From: an uncultured Granulosicoccaceae bacterium
GTDB lineage: Bacteria > Pseudomonadota > Gammaproteobacteria > Granulosicoccales > Granulosicoccaceae
Direction: 5' to 3'
DNA length: 47,890 nt
Assembly (NCBI GenBank): GCA_937998875.1
Contig: CALLBO010000070.1
Coordinates: 1 to 47,890, forward strand
The first letter of the stretch is position 1; each line of letters opens with the position of its first letter. Shown in pieces: positions 36,409 to 45,999 of the stretch. The position numbers were made by a program, and so were the translations under genes. Below the pieces are notes generated by a model. That model saw nothing but the letters and a program-made list of their open reading frames with translations. It did not search any database and had not been told where the DNA came from.

Positions 36409-37401
36409 TCACAGCTCACCGGTTCCTAAAACGATCTGCTTCCAGATGGCTGCTTCATCGTATAAGACCCACTCGCGACGCAAGCCATACGGCCCGTACT
36501 CGGCGTGGCTGATCCCTAAGATATAAACATCAGCATCGGTCGGCGCCCCGAAAGCCCCCCACCCGTCATGCTTACCGTGCAATGACCAACGTACTGCCGC
36601 ACGTGGTGGCATCAGCGGATCGTCTCTGCCGATACTGTGGTGCACGGTAAATGTTGCATTCGGAAATGAAGCTCGCAAGCCCATCCAGAATTCATCTGCC
36701 GCTTCATGACCTGTGGTGCTGATTCCCCCCGGATGTTCCAGTGCGCATGCACGATCATACTCACCCGGAATGGCTGACATCTCAGCACGCATGATACGAG
36801 CGATCATGTCGGCGTATTTGTTGCCCCACTCATTGTTATTACCCGAACCTTTGTAAGGACCGGCAATATCATTTGAAGATGATAAAGGCGGTGCACAATT
36901 ATCCGGCCCCCCTTCTCTTTCAATCAGGTCTGCGGCGTATTCTTTGGGATCCCACCCAAGTTGCCGCACAATAGCGCCCTGATCCCGTATCAGCCATTCA
37001 TCATAGATCTGATTATTCTTTGCTGCACAGTCGGCAATAATTCTATACCGCAACTTCTCACCGGAGGGTTCACCATAAACACCCGGCCTGGCATGAGTTG
37101 CTGTCGAGAGGATTCGATGTGATGAGAGCAGCGCAGTATCGTTATCGGTTCCGTTCTCACCACACCATATAACATCTTCACCTAACAACTGCCTGTCAGG
37201 AAACTCACTGAGTGTTGCCATGGTTGCAGCAATAACCGATTCATTGCCAACCACCACAGAACCGGGTGAGCGCACGGGGATATCGGCAGAGTAGAGATCC
37301 ATCAGGGAATGAATCTGGCGGTCCTCCCAGATCTCTTTGGTAATACCGATAATGTAATCGGGAAAGTCTTTCCACTTCGGATCAAAGCCCTGCATTGTCA
37401 T
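36409..37401 (-). CDS. Protein with two NTF2/SnoaL-like domains
   Basis: The product is 330 residues, starting at an ATG that overlaps the SDR TGA by four bases (37401). An ATG two codons later is also possible. Two copies of a SnoaL/NTF2-like alpha+beta barrel are seen, at about 20-150 (SADIPVRSPGSVVVGNESVI, then REWVLYD-type ends) and 190-325 (MRAEMSAIPGEYD, then HHSIGRDDPLMPPRAAVRWS). The domain forms a cavity that binds small molecules and is found in isomerases, dehydratases and hydrolases. Neither copy shows a motif that would name the reaction. It sits between the SDR and bicupin genes. Confidence 0.7.
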   Translation of the reverse strand: MTMQGFDPKWKDFPDYIIGITKEIWEDRQIHSLMDLYSADIPVRSPGSVVVGNESVIAATMATLSEFPDRQLLGEDVIWCGENGTDNDTALLSSHRILSTATHARPGVYGEPSGEKLRYRIIADCAAKNNQIYDEWLIRDQGAIVRQLGWDPKEYAADLIEREGGPDNCAPPLSSSNDIAGPYKGSGNNNEWGNKYADMIARIMRAEMSAIPGEYDRACALEHPGGISTTGHEAADEFWMGLRASFPNATFTVHHSIGRDDPLMPPRAAVRWSLHGKHDGWGAFGAPTDADVYILGISHAEYGPYGLRREWVLYDEAAIWKQIVLGTGEL

Positions 37402-38162
37402 CCCGCTGTCCATCCACCGTCTATAAGATGCGAAGTACCGGTCACCATTGCCGATGCATTACCGGCAAGGTACAAAATACAACCCATTATGTCTTCGATT
37501 TCACCAATTCGATCAAGTTTTATTTTGGACTTAATCCATTCAACCCGCTCCGGATTATCAAAGGTTGATTGCGTTAACGGGGTTTTGATAAACGTCGGAC
37601 AGATTGTATTAACACGTATGTTGTGTACCCCCCACTCTATTGCCATGGCCTTGACCATTCCTTCAAGCGCATGTTTCGATGCACAATAAACAGTACGGTC
37701 AAGCCCGCCCACCAAACCCATCTGTGACGAGATGTGAATGATGGAACCTCCGTTGCCGGCTGCAACCATCCCGTGTGCTGCACCTACTGATAGAAAATAT
37801 GCGCCCCGTACATTGGTATCCATCACACCCTGATAGTCTTCAGCTGTGGTTTCAAGTGCTGGCTTATGATTCGCAGTACCGGCCGAGTTAACCACAACGT
37901 CAAACGCTCCCTGCGCCTTCATACCGTTGGTGATAGAGTCAATACTGCCGATATCCATCACAAGACTTTCGGCGCTATAACCACCGGCATTCACCGCATC
38001 AACAGCCTCACCCAGTTTGGCGGCACTTCGCGCTGCCATCACCACATGAGCGCCTGCCTCTGCAACGGCCACCGCAGCTCCCAATCCGATACCGCTTGAT
38101 GCACCGACTACCAGTGCACGCTTACCATCGAGACGTAAAGAAGGTGTTTGAGGCAACTTCAT
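37398..38162 (-). CDS. Short-chain dehydrogenase/reductase of the catabolic operon
   Basis: This 254-residue classical SDR has the NAD(P) site VGASSGIGLGAAVAVAEAG, then VNSAGTANHK. The active Ser lies in IIHISSQMGLVGG, and the catalytic YCASKHALEG gives Tyr-x-x-x-Lys. The end, HLIDGGWTAG, is the usual FabG-like C-terminus. It is separated from the HisD/HpsN-like gene by 10 bp and overlaps the next gene, so all are one transcript. It probably oxidises a secondary alcohol ahead of or behind the HisD-like dehydrogenase. Confidence 0.88.
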   Translation of the reverse strand: MKLPQTPSLRLDGKRALVVGASSGIGLGAAVAVAEAGAHVVMAARSAAKLGEAVDAVNAGGYSAESLVMDIGSIDSITNGMKAQGAFDVVVNSAGTANHKPALETTAEDYQGVMDTNVRGAYFLSVGAAHGMVAAGNGGSIIHISSQMGLVGGLDRTVYCASKHALEGMVKAMAIEWGVHNIRVNTICPTFIKTPLTQSTFDNPERVEWIKSKIKLDRIGEIEDIMGCILYLAGNASAMVTGTSHLIDGGWTAG

Positions 38163-38172
38163 AAACTAACAC

Positions 38173-39498
38173 TCACTGGCTTTTATCCACCGGCATTGCA
38201 GGTTCACCATAAGGCACATTCCTGCCGCCAAAACGTCTTACCCTGAGATTAGCCTGCTCACCATGACCAACAAACCCTTCAAGCATACAAAGCCTGGAGC
38301 AATATTCACCCATCATTGCAGAAGCTTCATTGGTGGTGACCTTTTGATAAGTGTGGGTTTTTATAAACTTGCCTACCCATAACCCACCTGTGTAGCGGCC
38401 GGCTTTTTTTGTTGGCAACGTATGATTGGTGCCGATGACTTTATCGCCATAAGCAACATTAGTGCGCTGGCCTAAAAATAAAGCACCGTAGTTGGTCATG
38501 TTTTCAAGGAACCAGTCGTCTCGATCCGTCATCACCTGCACGTGCTCAGATGCCACAAATTCTGCCTGTTCAAGCATCTCGTCATAATCGCTACAGAGAA
38601 TAATTTCGCCGTAGTCTTGCCATGAAGCTTTGGCTACTTCGGCTGTTGGCAGAATGCCAAGTATGCGATCAATTTCTTTTAACGTTTCCCTGGCGAGTGT
38701 TTCTGAATTGGTAATCAGCACAGCGGGAGAATTAACACCGTGTTCTGCCTGGCCAAGTAAATCGGTGGCACACATCTCTGCATCTACCGTGTCATCTGCG
38801 ATCAATAACGTCTCCGTAGGACCAGCAAAAAGATCTATTCCCACACGACCGTATAACTGCCGCTTTGCTTCAGCAACAAAAGCGTTGCCCGGGCCTACCA
38901 GCATATCGACTGAGGCAACTGTCTCGGTACCGAGCGCCATCGTCGCCACTGCCTGCACGCCACCCAAACAGTAAATCTCATCCGCACCACCAAGATGCAT
39001 CGCAGCAACAATGGCCGGATGCGGTGCGCCGTCCTGCGGAGGCGCCGACGCTATAATCCGTTTCACACCGGCCACTTTGGCGGTCACCACACTCATGTGT
39101 GCTGAGGCGACCATCGGGTACTTGCCACCCGGCACATAACAGCCAACAGAATTTACCGGAATATTCCTGTGACCCAGAATCACTCCCGGTACCGTTTCAA
39201 CCTCAATGTCGGATAATGATGCTTTCTGGTGCTCTGCGAAATTTCTGACCTGCGTCTGTGCAAACCTGATATCCGTCAGATCCTGCTGGGAAACCTGGCT
39301 GACAGCCTTATCAATCTCGCTTTCAGATAATAAAAAATTGTCTGGTGAGTAATTATCGAATTTTTCCGAAAGCTCGCGCACTGCGGCGTCACCACGTTTG
39401 CCGACGTCCTCCAGAATCCCCTCAACTATCGCGCGGACCTTGCTGTCATCCTCAGCTCGAAGCTCGGCGCTGCGAGCAGTTTTCAAGTGTTTAGCCAT
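38173..39498 (-). CDS. Histidinol dehydrogenase family protein, HpsN-like catabolic member
   Basis: This 441-residue zinc enzyme of the HisD family has family residues in order: [20 protein letters not shown], then the [15 protein letters not shown] block. The zinc ligands are Gln and His in LLGQAEHG, the Asp in [14 protein letters not shown], and the His in [15 protein letters not shown]. The Glu-His pair in ASEHVQV is kept. It resembles HpsN, the sulfopropanediol 3-dehydrogenase, and related proteins. It begins [20 protein letters not shown], is not in a his operon, and sits with an SDR and other enzymes. It probably oxidises a primary alcohol to a carboxylate with two NAD+. I would not read it as the biosynthetic hisD. 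Confidence 0.8.
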   Translation of the reverse strand: MAKHLKTARSAELRAEDDSKVRAIVEGILEDVGKRGDAAVRELSEKFDNYSPDNFLLSESEIDKAVSQVSQQDLTDIRFAQTQVRNFAEHQKASLSDIEVETVPGVILGHRNIPVNSVGCYVPGGKYPMVASAHMSVVTAKVAGVKRIIASAPPQDGAPHPAIVAAMHLGGADEIYCLGGVQAVATMALGTETVASVDMLVGPGNAFVAEAKRQLYGRVGIDLFAGPTETLLIADDTVDAEMCATDLLGQAEHGVNSPAVLITNSETLARETLKEIDRILGILPTAEVAKASWQDYGEIILCSDYDEMLEQAEFVASEHVQVMTDRDDWFLENMTNYGALFLGQRTNVAYGDKVIGTNHTLPTKKAGRYTGGLWVGKFIKTHTYQKVTTNEASAMMGEYCSRLCMLEGFVGHGEQANLRVRRFGGRNVPYGEPAMPVDKSQ

Positions 39499-39815
39499 GT
39501 GTTTTCCTGAATCCGGGGTGCTGTCACACCGGGCTCATCGTCACACCGAATCTGAAATGGCGCGAACTAAAAACTCCACTGGGTGCAACATCAATAAAGT
39601 ATACGATAAGCGGGATTGCTATTGGTTGCAACGGAGACAGCAACCATACAGTGCACGCCACACCGCCCACACGCCACGCTCTGGATTCACCCCTCCGAGG
39701 GATACCTTGAGACCATGCACATTGCAATGGTTTTTGCAGAAAAAATCTCTCAATGCCCTCACCTTATCGATATTTCAATACGGTAGAATCAGCGTCCCGC
39801 AACCAGAACCACACA
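39499..39815. promoter_or_regulatory. Divergent promoter region with a terminator-like hairpin
   Basis: This 317-bp gap lies between the HpsN-like operon (-) and tex (+) and must hold both promoters. A hairpin, ACCATGCA to TGCAATGGT with one bulged base (39712-39731), is followed by four more T residues (39732-39735) on the + strand. It lies 80 bp before tex. It could end a short RNA from this region or act as a tex attenuator. No regulator gene is adjacent, and no clear operator is seen. Confidence 0.45.
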
Positions 39816-42200
39816 ATGAATACAGCCTCTACCATTGCCAGTGAACTTGGCGCCAGAACGGCACAGGTCGAAGCCGCCATTGCCTTGCTCGACGAAGGTT
39901 CTACCGTACCGTTTATAGCGCGCTACAGAAAAGAAGCCACCGGCGGGCTCGATGACACACAACTTCGTGACCTGCACACACGTCTCAGTTATCTGCGCGA
40001 ACTTAATGACCGGAGAAAACGGGTTATTGCAAGTGTTGAAGAACAAGGCAAACTGACGCAGGAACTAAAACAAAGCTTTCTCAACGCGGTAAGTAAAACG
40101 GAACTTGAAGATTTGTATCTGCCGTATAAGCCGCGTCGGCGTACCAAGGCTCAAAAGGCACGTGAAGCCGGCTTGCAACCTCTTGCAGATTTACTGCTTA
40201 AAAACCACGCTGCCGACCCGGAAAAAGAAGCCACCGCATTTATAAATGAAGATCACGAAATCATCACCTCTGACGACGCATTGGAAGGTGCACGCCAGAT
40301 ACTGATGGAAGAGATTGCAGAGATACCGGAACTGACCGGTTCACTGCGCGAGTTCTTCTGGAGTAAAGCCGAACTGACAAGCACAGTTGTAAAAACAAAA
40401 AAGGAAGAAGGCGCCAAGTTTGCAGATTACTTTGAGTACAGCGAGCACATTAAGAATATTCCGTCACACCGCGCACTGGCACTGTTCCGAGGCAACAATG
40501 ACGGTGTGTTGCGTCTAAATCTTGATCTGCCGGCATCGGATTCACCAGAGCAATTACCAGGGCACGATACTCATCCCTGCGTAAATAAAATTGCCGCACG
40601 TCTTGAAGTTAAAGCCTCCTCAAAATGGCTGTATGAAACCATAAGAAAATGCTGGTTGATCAAACTACACACACGCTTTGAAACAGAACTAAGACAACGC
40701 CTGCGTGAAAGTGCTGAGGCAGAAGCAATAGATGTATTCGCAAAAAATTTGCGCGACCTGCTGCTTGCGGCACCAGCAGGACAGAAAGCCACAATCGGAC
40801 TTGACCCGGGATTGCGTACCGGCGTGAAAGTGGCTGTCACAGCTGCCACAGGCAAACTGCTCGATACCGCGACTATTTATCCGCATGCACCGAAAAATCA
40901 ATGGGATCAATCCATCGCCACTATTGCTGCACTTGCGAAAAAGCATGGTGCAACGCTCTTGGCCATCGGCAACGGTACCGCCTCAAGAGAAACTGACAAG
41001 CTGGCGGCAGACATCATTGCAAAACACCCTGACCTTGGTTTGCAGAAAATCATCGTCAGTGAAGCCGGTGCCTCCGTTTACTCGGCATCCGAAACCGCAT
41101 CGAAGGAAATGCCGGATGTTGATGTCTCTCTAAGAGGTGCTGCATCTATTGCACGTCGTCTGCAGGATCCGTTGGCAGAGCTCGTTAAAGTAGACCCGAA
41201 AGCAATCGGCGTTGGACAATATCAGCATGATGTCAATCAGGTAGACCTTGCCGGCTCACTCGACGCCGTCGTTGAAGACTGTGTGAACGCAGTAGGAGTA
41301 GATATCAACACAGCGTCAGCTGAGTTGCTCACGCATGTTTCCGGCCTTTCAACAACGCTTGCTGAAAACATAATCAACTATCGAGACGAAATTGGGCGTT
41401 TTAAAGCCCGCAGCGAGCTTAAAAAAGTACCGCGCCTCGGGCCAAAAGCGTTCGAGCAGTGTGCAGGCTTTCTGCGAATCATGGATGGCAGTAATGCACT
41501 CGATGCCTCTGCAGTTCACCCGGAAGCTTATCCCGTTGTAAAGAGAATTGCGGCAGATACCGGTAGTGACATTCGTAAACTTATCGGCGATACCAAAGCA
41601 CTTACCGCGCTGGATCCTAAACGCTATACCGATGAACAGTTCGGCCTGCCCACCGTGCAGGACATTTTAAAGGAACTTGAAAAACCGGGCCGCGATCCAA
41701 GACCTGAGTTCAAGACCGCCACTTTTAAAGACGGAATTGAAAAGATCTCTGATCTCAAGCCAGACATGATTCTCGAAGGTGTGATCAGTAATGTTACTCA
41801 CTTTGGTGCGTTTGTAGACATTGGTGTTCACCAGGATGGTCTGGTGCACATCTCGGCACTGGCAGACAAGTTTGTGAAAGATCCTCATGACGTAGTCTCA
41901 ACCGGTGATGTAGTAAAAGTTAAAGTGATGGAAGTAGACGAAAAACGCAAACGCATCGCACTGACAATGAAGCTTAACGACAGTGCCAGAGAACCAGGTG
42001 ACAGACGTCCGGGTGACAGATCATCACCGTCAGATTCAAAGAAATCGCATACTAAAGGCAATGGACGAAAGGGCAACAGACCTGAGAAAACGAAGCAGTC
42101 AGGTAACAGACAGTCACGCAGCAACAAAGAAACGACGAGTCAGATGGGAAGTTTCGGCGCAGCATTGTTGCAGGCAAAGCAGAAAAGCTCAAAATCCTGA
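39816..42200 (+). CDS. tex: Tex family RNA-binding transcription accessory protein
   Basis: The product is 794 residues from the ATG at 39816, which gives the usual [20 protein letters not shown] start. Upstream in-frame ATGs are discounted. The Tex N-terminal helical region includes [21 protein letters not shown] YqgF-like RNase H fold (about 325-450) has [14 protein letters not shown]. HhH repeats follow ([20 protein letters not shown] and [20 protein letters not shown]). The S1 RNA-binding domain (about 650-722) has [22 protein letters not shown]. The last 70 residues are basic and disordered. Tex is conserved and affects transcription and RNA handling. Confidence 0.95.
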   Translation: MNTASTIASELGARTAQVEAAIALLDEGSTVPFIARYRKEATGGLDDTQLRDLHTRLSYLRELNDRRKRVIASVEEQGKLTQELKQSFLNAVSKTELEDLYLPYKPRRRTKAQKAREAGLQPLADLLLKNHAADPEKEATAFINEDHEIITSDDALEGARQILMEEIAEIPELTGSLREFFWSKAELTSTVVKTKKEEGAKFADYFEYSEHIKNIPSHRALALFRGNNDGVLRLNLDLPASDSPEQLPGHDTHPCVNKIAARLEVKASSKWLYETIRKCWLIKLHTRFETELRQRLRESAEAEAIDVFAKNLRDLLLAAPAGQKATIGLDPGLRTGVKVAVTAATGKLLDTATIYPHAPKNQWDQSIATIAALAKKHGATLLAIGNGTASRETDKLAADIIAKHPDLGLQKIIVSEAGASVYSASETASKEMPDVDVSLRGAASIARRLQDPLAELVKVDPKAIGVGQYQHDVNQVDLAGSLDAVVEDCVNAVGVDINTASAELLTHVSGLSTTLAENIINYRDEIGRFKARSELKKVPRLGPKAFEQCAGFLRIMDGSNALDASAVHPEAYPVVKRIAADTGSDIRKLIGDTKALTALDPKRYTDEQFGLPTVQDILKELEKPGRDPRPEFKTATFKDGIEKISDLKPDMILEGVISNVTHFGAFVDIGVHQDGLVHISALADKFVKDPHDVVSTGDVVKVKVMEVDEKRKRIALTMKLNDSAREPGDRRPGDRSSPSDSKKSHTKGNGRKGNRPEKTKQSGNRQSRSNKETTSQMGSFGAALLQAKQKSSKS

Positions 42201-42272
42201 ACGATATCACCCGCACTAGTTTAGTAAGGTATAGTTTAACAACAGGATCAAAAACCAACCTGGAGATTGACA

Positions 42273-42956
42273 ATGAAACGCTCACGAGTCAATGAAATCA
42301 TTCTTGAGAGTGATGAATTTATTCGCAGCTTCGGCATTCACCTGCCTCCGTTCGCCTACTGGTCACCACAACAGCTGGTAGACAAAAAAGACAGCATATC
42401 TGCGCTTATTGATGCACGACTCGGTTGGGACATCACAGACTATGGCCTGGGAGATTTTGCCTCCCTCGGCCTTGTTCTGATGACAACCCGCAACGGCAGC
42501 CTTGATGATCTGCGCAATGGCAGCGGTATGTGCTATGCAGAGAAAGTCATGATATCGAGACAGGATCAGGTGTCCCCGATGCACCGACACATCACCAAGG
42601 CTGAAGACATCATCAACAGAGGTGGTGCCACACTCGCTATAAAAATGTTTGAGTCTGATGCTAACGGCAAGCTGGATGAATCTGCCACAGTCAGGGTGGC
42701 AACCGATGGTGAACCCAGAGAACTCTCCCCCGGCAGCGTGTTGCAGCTACAACCGGGCGAGAGCGTAACCCTGCTACCCGGAAACTGGCACGAGTTCTGG
42801 GGTGAAGGTGGCGATGTGCTCATCGGTGAGGTTTCAACCGTCAATGATGATGTCAATGACAATGTATTTCAGCGGCCTATCGGGCGATTTTCAACGATAG
42901 AAGAAGACGTTGACCCGGTTCACCTCCTGGTATCTGACTATGAAAACTGGCTGTAA
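42273..42956 (+). CDS. D-lyxose isomerase-like cupin sugar isomerase
   Basis: This 227-residue single-cupin protein resembles E. coli O157 D-lyxose ketol-isomerase (DUF1498). The start MKRSRVNEIILESDEFIRSF, CYAEKVMISRQDQVSPMHRH, and ITKAEDIINRGG supply the metal His and Glu ligands, and LLPGNWHEFWGEGGDVLIGEV has the last His. The ATG at 42273 has GGAG nine bases upstream. The TTG at 42267 is disregarded. It would convert D-lyxose to D-xylulose and D-mannose to D-fructose. It lies 72 bp after tex, with no sugar transporter or kinase nearby. Confidence 0.85.
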   Translation: MKRSRVNEIILESDEFIRSFGIHLPPFAYWSPQQLVDKKDSISALIDARLGWDITDYGLGDFASLGLVLMTTRNGSLDDLRNGSGMCYAEKVMISRQDQVSPMHRHITKAEDIINRGGATLAIKMFESDANGKLDESATVRVATDGEPRELSPGSVLQLQPGESVTLLPGNWHEFWGEGGDVLIGEVSTVNDDVNDNVFQRPIGRFSTIEEDVDPVHLLVSDYENWL

Positions 42957-43032
42957 TCATAGGCTGTGATATAGGGTAACAAAACCGCACGAAACCGTTT
43001 GTCGGAATTCCACGTAGCAAATACCTTATTTA

Positions 43033-43063
43033 CGTAGGGGGGATAAGCTTGCGCATCCACCAA
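43033..43063 (+). repeat. REP-like element, copy A
   Basis: CGTAGGGGGGATAAGC, then TTGCGCATCCACCAA, is a 31-bp element also found at 43187-43217 and inverted at 43299-43329. The two ends GGGGGAT and ATCCACC are near-complementary, so a single copy can fold into a hairpin. It occupies an otherwise empty 464-bp gap (42957-43420) between the isomerase gene and cytochrome c556. Confidence 0.8.
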
Positions 43064-43186
43064 CTGCCACAACGAACGCTATAAAATTACCGCTAATAAA
43101 ATCGTCAGATCGATCCGGTAATTAAGTATCTCACGTGCTGCATTGTGATTTGGAATAACAACATGCGACGTGATGATGCCGCATTT

Positions 43187-43217
43187 CGTAGGGGGGATAA
43201 GCTCGCGCATCCACCAA
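43187..43217 (+). repeat. REP-like element, copy B
   Basis: This copy differs from copy A at one position (CTCGCGC in place of CTTGCGC). It lies in the same orientation, 154 bp further on. It is paired with inverted copy C. Confidence 0.8.
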
Positions 43218-43298
43218 ACTATCGCAACAACCACTACCTAGTTACAACGGATAAAATTGTCCCATTGAACGGGTGTTACGTATCCGACGAACTACACA

Positions 43299-43329
43299 TT
43301 GGTGGATGCGCAGGCTTATCCCCCCTACG
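43299..43329 (-). repeat. REP-like element, copy C (inverted)
   Basis: The reverse complement reads CGTAGGGGGGATAAGC, then CTGCGCATCCACCAA. Copies B and C are inverted relative to each other, so their transcript could form a 31-bp stem around an 81-base loop. That is the form of a REPIN-type doublet. No RAYT-type transposase gene is in the window. Confidence 0.8.
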
Positions 43330-43420
43330 GGACGCTCTACGCTCTGTACCAGACTGATAGCGTGCAAAAAATACTCTGCTTATCTTGCCAAACTAACAAA
43401 TTCGGGAACGCTCTGGCATG

Positions 43421-43897
43421 TTAATGTTTTTCGCGCTTCCGAAATTCCTTATGGCACTCACGGCAATTCCCTACCGCTTTCATAAATGCAGATTTAAGCA
43501 ATTTCGGATCATCGCTGCCTGCCAGCGCGTCTTTCAACAACGCACTGTCGTTATTAAATTTGTCAGCGTACTTTTCGAATTCAGTCCAGTTTTCCCAAAC
43601 AGAGGGAAGCGCTCTGGTTTCACTGCCGGTCCGGCTATCTTCAGTATCAGGAAAAAGTTCAATCATTGCTTCACCGTGAAGAATGAATGACTCTGCAGAA
43701 GCTGAGACCAAAGCTTTATCAAATTCCGATTTGTTTTTAAACATCCTGGCTACAGCCTTGGACTTTTTACTCATGTCTTTCATACCATCCATGCGTTCCT
43801 TAACAATGCCGGTAGCACCAGTGTGCGCCACTGAAACAGCACAAGTCAGAAGGAGTGCCGTAAACGCAATATTTTTCAGGATCTTTATCAAACACAT
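43421..43897 (-). CDS. Cytochrome c556/c'-type protein
   Basis: The 158-residue product has a signal peptide (about 1-24, ending AVSVAHT). It is a four-helix cytochrome of the c'/c556 class. The single haem motif is at the C-terminus, CRECHKEFRKREKH, as the family requires. Helix segments include GIVKERMDGMKDMSKKSKAV and LPSVWENWTEFEKYADKF. It acts in the periplasm in electron transfer or NO binding. It is transcribed alone, downstream of the Rieske oxygenase gene on the same strand (112-bp gap). Confidence 0.88.
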   Translation of the reverse strand: MCLIKILKNIAFTALLLTCAVSVAHTGATGIVKERMDGMKDMSKKSKAVARMFKNKSEFDKALVSASAESFILHGEAMIELFPDTEDSRTGSETRALPSVWENWTEFEKYADKFNNDSALLKDALAGSDDPKLLKSAFMKAVGNCRECHKEFRKREKH

Positions 43898-44009
43898 AAG
43901 AGGTTACTCCGGCTCCGCTTAATACAGGATAGAACGCATTACTGTATTGAATCGGGAAGTTTATAGCCCGAAAAATTACCACGATCTAATTGAATTGTAG
44001 ACCATTCTA

Positions 44010-45149
44010 TCAGCTAATGTCTGCACCCAATGCCTCCGCCACCATCTTCTGAAAGTGATGTACCGCATGCTCTGAGAGCTCACTGTACTCAGCGTCCACC
44101 ACAAACCGCCCCTGGTTATAGCCCAGAGACCTAAGCCCCTTTTGAACGCTAACACACAATCCAATATCCTCCGGCTGCAGAATGTCTTTCTGATAGTCCA
44201 TAGCATCCTTTAGTTGCGCGCTGGGTGTTTCGCTCTTCGCGAACCAGTCTTGAAATTCTACGGTTCGCTCTACACTCTCCGGATTCATTTGCAGGACAGA
44301 TAAATTCGCTTCACCCGGATAAGCCCATATGGTTAAATTCGGCCACAAAAACCACCCCGCATAACCAAAGTCAACCTCACCTTTCTCGAACTTATACGCC
44401 TTGTTGTCTGTCGACTTTACCGCGTCAGACACATGGCTTGAGTAGATGCCGTTAACCTTTGAACGATAGCTATCCATATCTACCAGATCAACAAAATCCC
44501 GGTGTGCAGTATGGCAGTGATAGCACTCCAGAAAGTTATCGATCATCACCTTCCAGTTGCACGGCACATCGTAGGTATCACGCTGTGTAAAGACGAGATC
44601 ATCCACTGACGGGCAGTATTGTTTGATCTCTGCTTCAAGTCCGGGTGCCAGCTCCGTGAGCGGCCTGGCCTCGGGATCAAGATTGATCATCACCAGACCA
44701 CAGAACACTTCTACCTGTACCGGCTTAAGGGAAAAGTCACACTTCTTGAAGCCCCGCATATTTTCACTGTTTCGCGCCCCTTTTAATTGCCCGTCAAGAT
44801 CATATGACCATGCGTGGTAGGGACAAACAATCAGATTGGCATGGCCGGTTCCTTGAACAAGCTCATGACCACGGTGCTGACAGACATTGTAAAACGCCCG
44901 CAACTCCCCCTGCCGGTCACGCACAACAAAAACGTTCTGCTCATGAATCTCTGTCGTTAAATAGTCACCGGTTTTCTGCAACTGACTTACATGACCGGCA
45001 TACCACCAGCTCTTATAAAAAATCGCCTTTTTTTCCAGCTCATAGACATGCTGATCAGTATAGAAGCGGGCCGGCAGCGTAAACGACTCTGCAGGATCTG
45101 CAGTGAATGGTGCATCACCTGCGCGGAGATTAATTTCAGCCGTTGCCAT
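44010..45149 (-). CDS. Rieske-type oxygenase alpha subunit
   Basis: This 379-residue cytoplasmic iron protein has the Rieske [2Fe-2S] site CQHRGHELVQGTG and CPYHAWSYDLDG (Cys-x-His, Cys-x2-His). The mononuclear iron site lies in NFLECYHCHTAHRDF. The arrangement is that of quaternary-ammonium oxygenases such as the glycine betaine monooxygenase GbcA and the carnitine oxygenase CntA. Aromatic-ring dioxygenases share it. The reductase partner is not encoded nearby. A GAGGGA stands before the ATG at 45149. The substrate is left open. A betaine-like compound is plausible. Confidence 0.85.
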   Translation of the reverse strand: MATAEINLRAGDAPFTADPAESFTLPARFYTDQHVYELEKKAIFYKSWWYAGHVSQLQKTGDYLTTEIHEQNVFVVRDRQGELRAFYNVCQHRGHELVQGTGHANLIVCPYHAWSYDLDGQLKGARNSENMRGFKKCDFSLKPVQVEVFCGLVMINLDPEARPLTELAPGLEAEIKQYCPSVDDLVFTQRDTYDVPCNWKVMIDNFLECYHCHTAHRDFVDLVDMDSYRSKVNGIYSSHVSDAVKSTDNKAYKFEKGEVDFGYAGWFLWPNLTIWAYPGEANLSVLQMNPESVERTVEFQDWFAKSETPSAQLKDAMDYQKDILQPEDIGLCVSVQKGLRSLGYNQGRFVVDAEYSELSEHAVHHFQKMVAEALGADIS

Positions 45150-45258
45150 TAGTAAGATTCCCTCAGTGGTACCTGGAGACTACTGCATTCGCATTGCATT
45201 ATAAAGTCAATCAAGCCGATTTCACACACGCACGACGAGCAGTTGGATAACCCCGGTT

Positions 45259-45798
45259 CTACACCACCGGAGGAGCAGCCGGTACAGTGCTTTGCGAGTT
45301 ATTAATGTGATTGGTGATATTGGTAAAGAAGATAGTGCTCACTGCCATCGCCGTTTCAACCAGTTCCTGATCAGTCAGCCCACTGTCTCGTGCAGACGCC
45401 AGTAACTCTTCTGAAATTGGCCCCGGCTTATTAAAGAACGCCCTGACAATATCGAGCAACGCATCCACTCTGGCATTAGATGTTTTACGATTGGCACGTA
45501 TCGCCATTTGCATGGCCGCATCAATACCGGCTTTGCGTGACTTCATAGTGTGAATCGCAAGGCAATAATCACATTGATTGATCTCACTGACCAGTAACTT
45601 GATAGATTCAATCTCCAGTTCACTGAGGGAGGATTTTCGTAAACTTGTCTCCATTCCCAGATAGGCCATTATCGCAGGCTCACTATTGGCAAACTGCAGA
45701 TAAACATCCGCAATTTTGCCATTCATCCGGGTTGGCTCCAGTGCCGCGAGGCACTCAGCTGACAGGCTTGCCTCGGCACGGGTTTCGAGTCTGGCCAT
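45259..45798 (-). CDS. AhpD-like carboxymuconolactone decarboxylase family protein
   Basis: The 179-residue all-helical protein has the AhpD-type redox centre EINQCDYCLAIHTMKSRKAG (Cys-x-x-Cys with the following His). Such members are peroxidase- or disulfide-active. The PcaC-like gene at 20185 lacks this pair. The start is the ATG at 45798, although a GTG three codons upstream is possible. The C-terminus is long and ends NSQSTVPAAPPVV. It lies 109 bp upstream of the Rieske gene on the same strand and could be cotranscribed. Confidence 0.85.
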   Translation of the reverse strand: MARLETRAEASLSAECLAALEPTRMNGKIADVYLQFANSEPAIMAYLGMETSLRKSSLSELEIESIKLLVSEINQCDYCLAIHTMKSRKAGIDAAMQMAIRANRKTSNARVDALLDIVRAFFNKPGPISEELLASARDSGLTDQELVETAMAVSTIFFTNITNHINNSQSTVPAAPPVV

Positions 45799-45848
45799 TG
45801 TATCCACTCTTTGTTGGTTGCTTGATCAGATTTTACCCTATGCTCGCA

Positions 45849-45996
45849 TGCCCTGCGGGTGGCTTATCGTTTTACTTGCCCTGCCGGGTGCTTGTCGCTC
45901 TGACATGCCCTGCCGGCGGCCTTCATTTTTTGAAGATGACCAAAAACGGAAGCAAAAAGTCTTTCTTGCTGCCATTTTGCCCTGCGGGTGGCTGCG
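45849..45996 (+). repeat. Four-copy GC-rich motif array
   Basis: Four copies of a motif close to TGCCCTGCGGGTGGCTT lie at about 45849-45869, 45877-45897, 45906-45925 and 45978-45996, all on the + strand. Copies 3 and 4 are followed within a few bases by CATTTTTTGAA. Open frames across this stretch merely translate the repeat (CPAGG) and are not counted as genes. It sits in a 476-bp space (45799-46274) between the AhpD-like gene and xthA. Confidence 0.6.
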
Positions 45997-45999
45997 CCA

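Noticed and set aside
38173..39498. Biosynthetic hisD, as a partner of hisC at 17598
   Set aside because: It sits in a catabolic operon 20 kb away and resembles HpsN. The two are not linked.
43145..43485. Two overlapping 70-codon frames in the REP-like region
   Set aside because: They run across the REP-like copies and have no ribosome sites. They are explained by the repeats.
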